Below are positions 60,440 through 64,000 of a stretch of DNA of 64,000 nt, in pieces. Position numbers and translations under genes: made by a program. The stretch comes from Welwitschia mirabilis (Eukaryota > Gnetophyta > Gnetopsida > Welwitschiales), in contig JBOZIK010000001.1 in NCBI GenBank assembly GCA_051453625.1, positions 294,395,184 through 294,459,183 of the forward strand, given 5' to 3'. Position 1 is the stretch's first letter; every line of letters begins with the position of its first letter. The notes beneath the pieces were generated by a model. The model searched no databases, was not told the DNA's origin, and saw nothing but the letters and a program-made list of their open reading frames with translations.

Positions 60440-61190
60440 ATGAAACAATAGAGGAACCCTTGCCCATTTACAAAGAGCCTTTACCTTTTCCTCAATAGCT
60501 TAGGAAGGATAATATCATAGAAAAAAATAATTAAAGGCTTTATAAATCTTTAAAAAGGTCAAAATGGATATCACATCTTAAAAGACATTAAGAAATTCCC
60601 TTTCTATGTCAAATTTCTCAAAGACATGTGTATAGTGAAATGACACATGAACATGAAGAGTAAATCCTTTTTAGTTTAGCAAATAAGTGCAATCATTTAA
60701 AACTAATTTTCACCCAAATACAAAAATCTTGGATGCCCTACAATTGCTATTACAATAAAAAACAAGTAACTTGACCAAGCCCTGTTAGACTTAGAAGCTA
60801 TTGTAAACTTACTTCCTTATAGAACTTATAAACAATTAAGCTTGGAAGGGATTACAAACACAAAAATCTAACTATAGCTTACTAATAATTCTATAAAAAC
60901 CCTATTAGAAGTCATTAAGGATGTCATTGTTAGGATATGTAACTATTACTTTCTAGTGGATTTTGTAGTTTTGAACATGGAAAATACAATAAATAGGTCA
61001 GTACCTATCATCTTAGGAAGTCATTTCCTAGCAATCTCAAATGCCTTGATTAATTGTAGGAATGGTTTGATGAAAATATCCTTTGTCAACGTGATGATAG
61101 AATTAAATGTTTACAATGCCATGAAATTAACTTATATTAATAATGGCATAGAACATGTAGATAGGATAGAAAGCCTTTTTGACAACTAAG
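60440..61190 (+). pseudogene. pol: Athila-type aspartic protease
   Basis: Upstream: PLPIYKEPLPFPQ (60450-60490) and a VKMDIPFLKDIKKFPFYVKF block (60555-60625), the usual linker F-P-Q-R-L...I-N-I-P-x-x-D-A-I...P-x-Y-x-K-F. Active-site region near 60780: ALLDLEAIVNLLPYRTYKQL, where the usual D-L-G-A/S has Glu for Gly, which would abolish catalysis. The C-terminal half is open (60956-61189): MDFVVLNMENTINRSVPIIL, GSHFLAISNALINCRNG and FNVYNAMK-like FVNVMIELNVYNAMK, matching V-D-F-V-V-L-D...I-I-L-G-R-P-F-L-A. One of the best preserved protein segments in the window. Confidence 0.88.
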
Positions 61191-61199
61191 AATCTTCCA

Positions 61200-61790
61200 C
61201 TCACTTTTATAAGGACCATGCCTTAGATCCTCAAGAACAAAAGTCCTTTATCATTACTAAAAAGAAAGACCATATCACACTTAAACCTCTTCCCAACTAT
61301 CGTAAGTATGCTTTTTTGGGAGATAACTCTACCTTTCAGGTAGTGATCAATTCCTACTTATCATCATCTCAAAAGATTGAGTTATTAAATGTTTTAAGGG
61401 AAACATAAATAGATAATACAATGGATCTTTTCTAACATCATGGACATGGATCTTAGCATTTGCATGCATCATACATACTTAGAATAAAATGCTAAGCCAT
61501 CCATAAAATACCAATGAAGAATCAACCAAATCTTGAAAGAAGTAGTGAAGAATGAAATAATCAAACTCGTAGGTAATAAAATCATCTACCCTATCTTAAA
61601 TAATAACTGGGCAAGTCCAATCTAAATAGTAGAAAATAAATTCAGAATTACCTTAGTATAAAATTAACATAATGAACTTATTCCCATCGAACATGTAGTT
61701 AAATGAAGAATTTGCATAGGCTGTAGAAAACTAAACATGGTTTTAAGAAAGGATTATTCTCCTCTTTGATCATAGCTTTGTAGTAATCCA
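61200..61790 (+). pseudogene. pol: Athila-type reverse transcriptase, N-terminal part
   Basis: Near 61280-61395: TLKPLPNYRKYAFLGDNSTF, then VVINSYLSSSQKIELLNVLR, the L-K-P-L-P-x-H-L-x-Y-A-F-L-G block that joins protease to RT in Athila elements. It continues with a decayed I-K-G-I-x-P-x-x-C-x-H segment near 61440-61480, NQPNLERS, NNQTRR and, near 61720, CIGCRKLNMVLRKDYSP (usual C-I-D-Y-R-K-L-N). The domain is cut before the palm motifs; no Y-x-D-D, RNase H or integrase follows. Confidence 0.82.
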
Positions 61791-62384
61791 GATTTATCTA
61801 AGTCTATACTTAGAATCGTTCTTCCTTAGGGATATAAGGGGTAAATTAATTAAGAGAAACAAGATTATTCTAACTTACAATGGAAACTCAAATAAAATAA
61901 AACTTAGAGTTAAGAATTAAAATGATTTTCAGTTGACAACGCAAGGGAATGAAGTGCTACAAAGGTTTAAATAATTCATCCTTCACTACACCTTTACTTT
62001 AATTATTTTTGTAAACTGAAACATGCACTAAATTATCGAGTTACTAAGGCTTACTATGGAGGAATAATCTCATCCACCACATGAGTGTTAGTGAATTATC
62101 CAGTCCTCCTAATACTTCATAGTTCTTTTTAAGCAAAAAAAGTATCAAACGAAGTGTACAAGATCAGTCAAACAATAGGAACTATAAATCACAAAAATAA
62201 CTTCAAATAGTTCACATGGTTGGAAAGAAGTTAACAATTAAATAATCTCATCTAAATATATCTAATACCATTTTATAATCATTAACAATAAAAGAATAAA
62301 CTTATTTTAAAAACTTGTCCTACCTAAATATTGCTAATATCAAATAAAATATGCAATTGCAATGAAAGAGTCCAAACTAATTCT
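61791..62384. other. Flank after truncated RT, no gene seen
   Basis: Non-coding. It may be the outer part of the LTR that follows, but it has no match to 13.2 kb. Confidence 0.4.
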
Positions 62385-63190
62385 TATATTAAAACTAAAA
62401 GGAATACATATTACATCATGAGAGAAGGTTTAAGAAGAAAGACTTCTCAACTAGACTTGAATCATTCTAGTCCCAAGAAAGGTATCAGAGTGCCATGATG
62501 TCTAAACCTCTAAGTCTTCCCCATGTTAAGTCAACCAAAGATCCTTACAACTAAGGGCTCAAGGCCCTTTTATAAATGAGTGAATACGCTTGAAATGTAG
62601 GTCATCATTGCATTAGGTTATGGTTACATAAGGAGTGTTACTTAGGGATGGTTACATAAGAAGGGAGTTACAAATACTTTTGGCATGTAGCCACAAATAA
62701 AGATGCTTCATCTTCATATGCAAACATGACAATGATGTGTCCTTTAACCGCAGATGATACTGCCGATGGATACCGTTCCATGTGTATGCCACATGATCAT
62801 CTTTATTATTATAAGTAACTGCGATGTGTTAATTTGTACTTTTGTCATGTGTCGTCAGATTTGAATATTCATGTTGGCTTATTTTTTAACTTAGTTTATA
62901 AGTTGATTGTGATGAATTTTCCCAAAAATTATAGGAATGCAAGTTTGGTGTCATTTTGCCTTAGAAAGCAAATGGTGCTAGTAATCCTAGACAATGGCAC
63001 TGGTCTTGTTTGCTGGAATTATTTCATATTTTTCAAGTTCTTCGGAAGACAATAATATACTTGCTAGTGTTAGTGGAAAACTTAAAATCTCATGAAAAAA
63101 TGATAAAAAGGATAGAAAACATCATTTTATGATAAATTAATAAATTAATTGTTTTTCCTTATGCTAAATTAATTAGTTATTCTTGCTGAG
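62385..63190 (-). repeat. Second LTR of copia family L, same orientation as 13.2 kb
   Basis: Aligns with about 13330-14130: shared words include GCCATGATGTC, GGCTCAAGGC, TGGTTACATAAG, GGGAGTTACAAAT, GCATGTAGCC and CATCATTTTATGATAA. On the minus strand it has a CTCATTTATAAAAGGGCC TATA region (62562-62580). It keeps more CG than the 13.2 kb copy. No primer site or gag of the family is adjacent, so it is a solo LTR or a fragment. Confidence 0.7.
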
Positions 63191-64000
63191 AATCTCAATT
63201 TTAGCATGCAGATACACCTCCTAACTAGGATTTTGCTACATCCTTACAAAAAGTTAATAAAGAAATGGTGAACATGGAAAAACTAAGTAAAAATGGCAAG
63301 TAAGGAAATGATATGATTTTTTTGAAAAATTTTGATTAATTTTTAATAATTAAGACATCAAAATCAAATTCTATAAAAGAAGATGCCATACCCCCAAACT
63401 AAAGTTACACTTTGTCCTTAAACTTACAAAAGATTAAAAAATTGAATAAAAACTTTTTGAGAATAATTTAAAAGCATTAAACAGATTTTACATTGCATAT
63501 TTTACATACAAGGATAGATTTTTTATGCAAGAATTTTTAGGAAAAACTATATTATAAACGCCTAATATATTATAAAAAGCATTACATCATAATTTGAAAG
63601 CATTTAAAAACATTACAGTAAGTCACACTGAAATGCAAATCTAATTAAATGATCTCCTATAAGAAACTAAGCATTCTAACTTTTTGCTGATCTCATTTTG
63701 TAGTCGTGATATTTTCTTCATTTTGCCCATAATTTTCCAACCCAACCTTTAGGTTTGTGGAGTACATGCTCTAGAAAAATCTTACTAGATGAGGAAGAAG
63801 TGGATGAAGGAGGTCGAGGAGAAGGAGAAGAAAGAGAGGGATGAAATGATTCTCTAACAAGTTGCCTATTCCTTGTCTTTGTGGCAACTTGTTGGAGGTA
63901 CATATAGAGTGATATAAGGAGGAATTGAGTGAGAAGGATCAGGACGGATTTCTTCTTCTACTAGCTACAACTCTTCTTCTTCCTACTGCTACTATTTTTA
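63191..64000. other. Right end of window, no firm gene
   Basis: On the minus strand a GGACAAAGTGTAA...GTTTGGGGGTATGG stretch (63385-63425) resembles the GAGGACAATG...TAAGTTTGGGG sequence that commonly follows integrase in Athila elements, so this may be the 3' part of another Athila copy in reverse. A 61-codon minus-strand frame (63718-63903) has a Ser/Pro-rich middle (SLSSPSPRPPSSTSSSSS) and no known relatives. Confidence 0.35.

Noticed and set aside
63718-63903. 61-codon minus-strand frame with Ser/Pro-rich middle
   Set aside because: Low-complexity composition and no recognised relatives; mentioned only as part of the right-end region.

Overview
This is nuclear plant DNA: an AT-rich, scaffolded stretch made almost entirely of old, nested transposable elements. 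The evidence is several LTR retrotransposon structures with plant-type primer-binding sites (initiator-Met type and the Athila type), Ty1/copia and Ty3/gypsy protein relics, a plant LINE, a tRNA-derived SINE, long microsatellites and assembly gaps. Species cannot be told from the sequence. I find no intact host gene, rRNA, tRNA gene or CRISPR array. Almost every coding relic has stops and frameshifts, often TAG or TAA where CAG, CAA or TGG would be expected, which fits long silencing with C-to-T decay.

Layout. 1-2.1 kb: non-coding, with an LTR-like stretch. About 2.4-5.7 kb: a short LTR retrotransposon with a decayed gag, no visible pol, and a nested minisatellite inside it. It interrupts a + strand copia pol (5.73-7.7 kb), which is followed by a possible extra ORF (8.85-10.3 kb). 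11.9-14.17 kb: the 5' end (LTR, PBS, gag) of a minus-strand copia element. 14.2-18.2 kb: a + strand gypsy gag-pol relic. 19.2-29.7 kb: two diverged copies of an unidentified block. The left copy has an internal inversion and is split by a complete minus-strand gypsy element (20,039-25,375). The right copy carries an unusually CpG-rich segment (27.4-28.4 kb). 29.8-31.3 kb, perhaps to 32.7 kb: a minus-strand LINE. 33.83-34.08 kb: a CT/CA microsatellite. 34.2-36.3 kb: copies of a ~130 bp dispersed repeat and a SINE with perfect 17-bp target-site duplications. 36.6-38.9 kb: a minus-strand copia pol relic. 40,478-52,457: a + strand copia element delimited by short LTRs and a perfect 5-bp target-site duplication; it is swollen to ~12 kb, and most of its interior is unresolved. 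54.2-61.8 kb: Athila-type gypsy DNA arranged LTR-gag-LTR-gag-protease-RT. 62.4-63.2 kb: a second LTR of the family seen at 13.2 kb.

No set of genes works together here. The relationships are order-of-insertion ones: the element at 2.4-5.7 kb into copia, the gypsy element into the duplicated block, and probably unknown DNA into the 40-52 kb copia element. Three of the 100-N gaps are flanked by the same sequence on both sides, so they look like unmerged contig ends.
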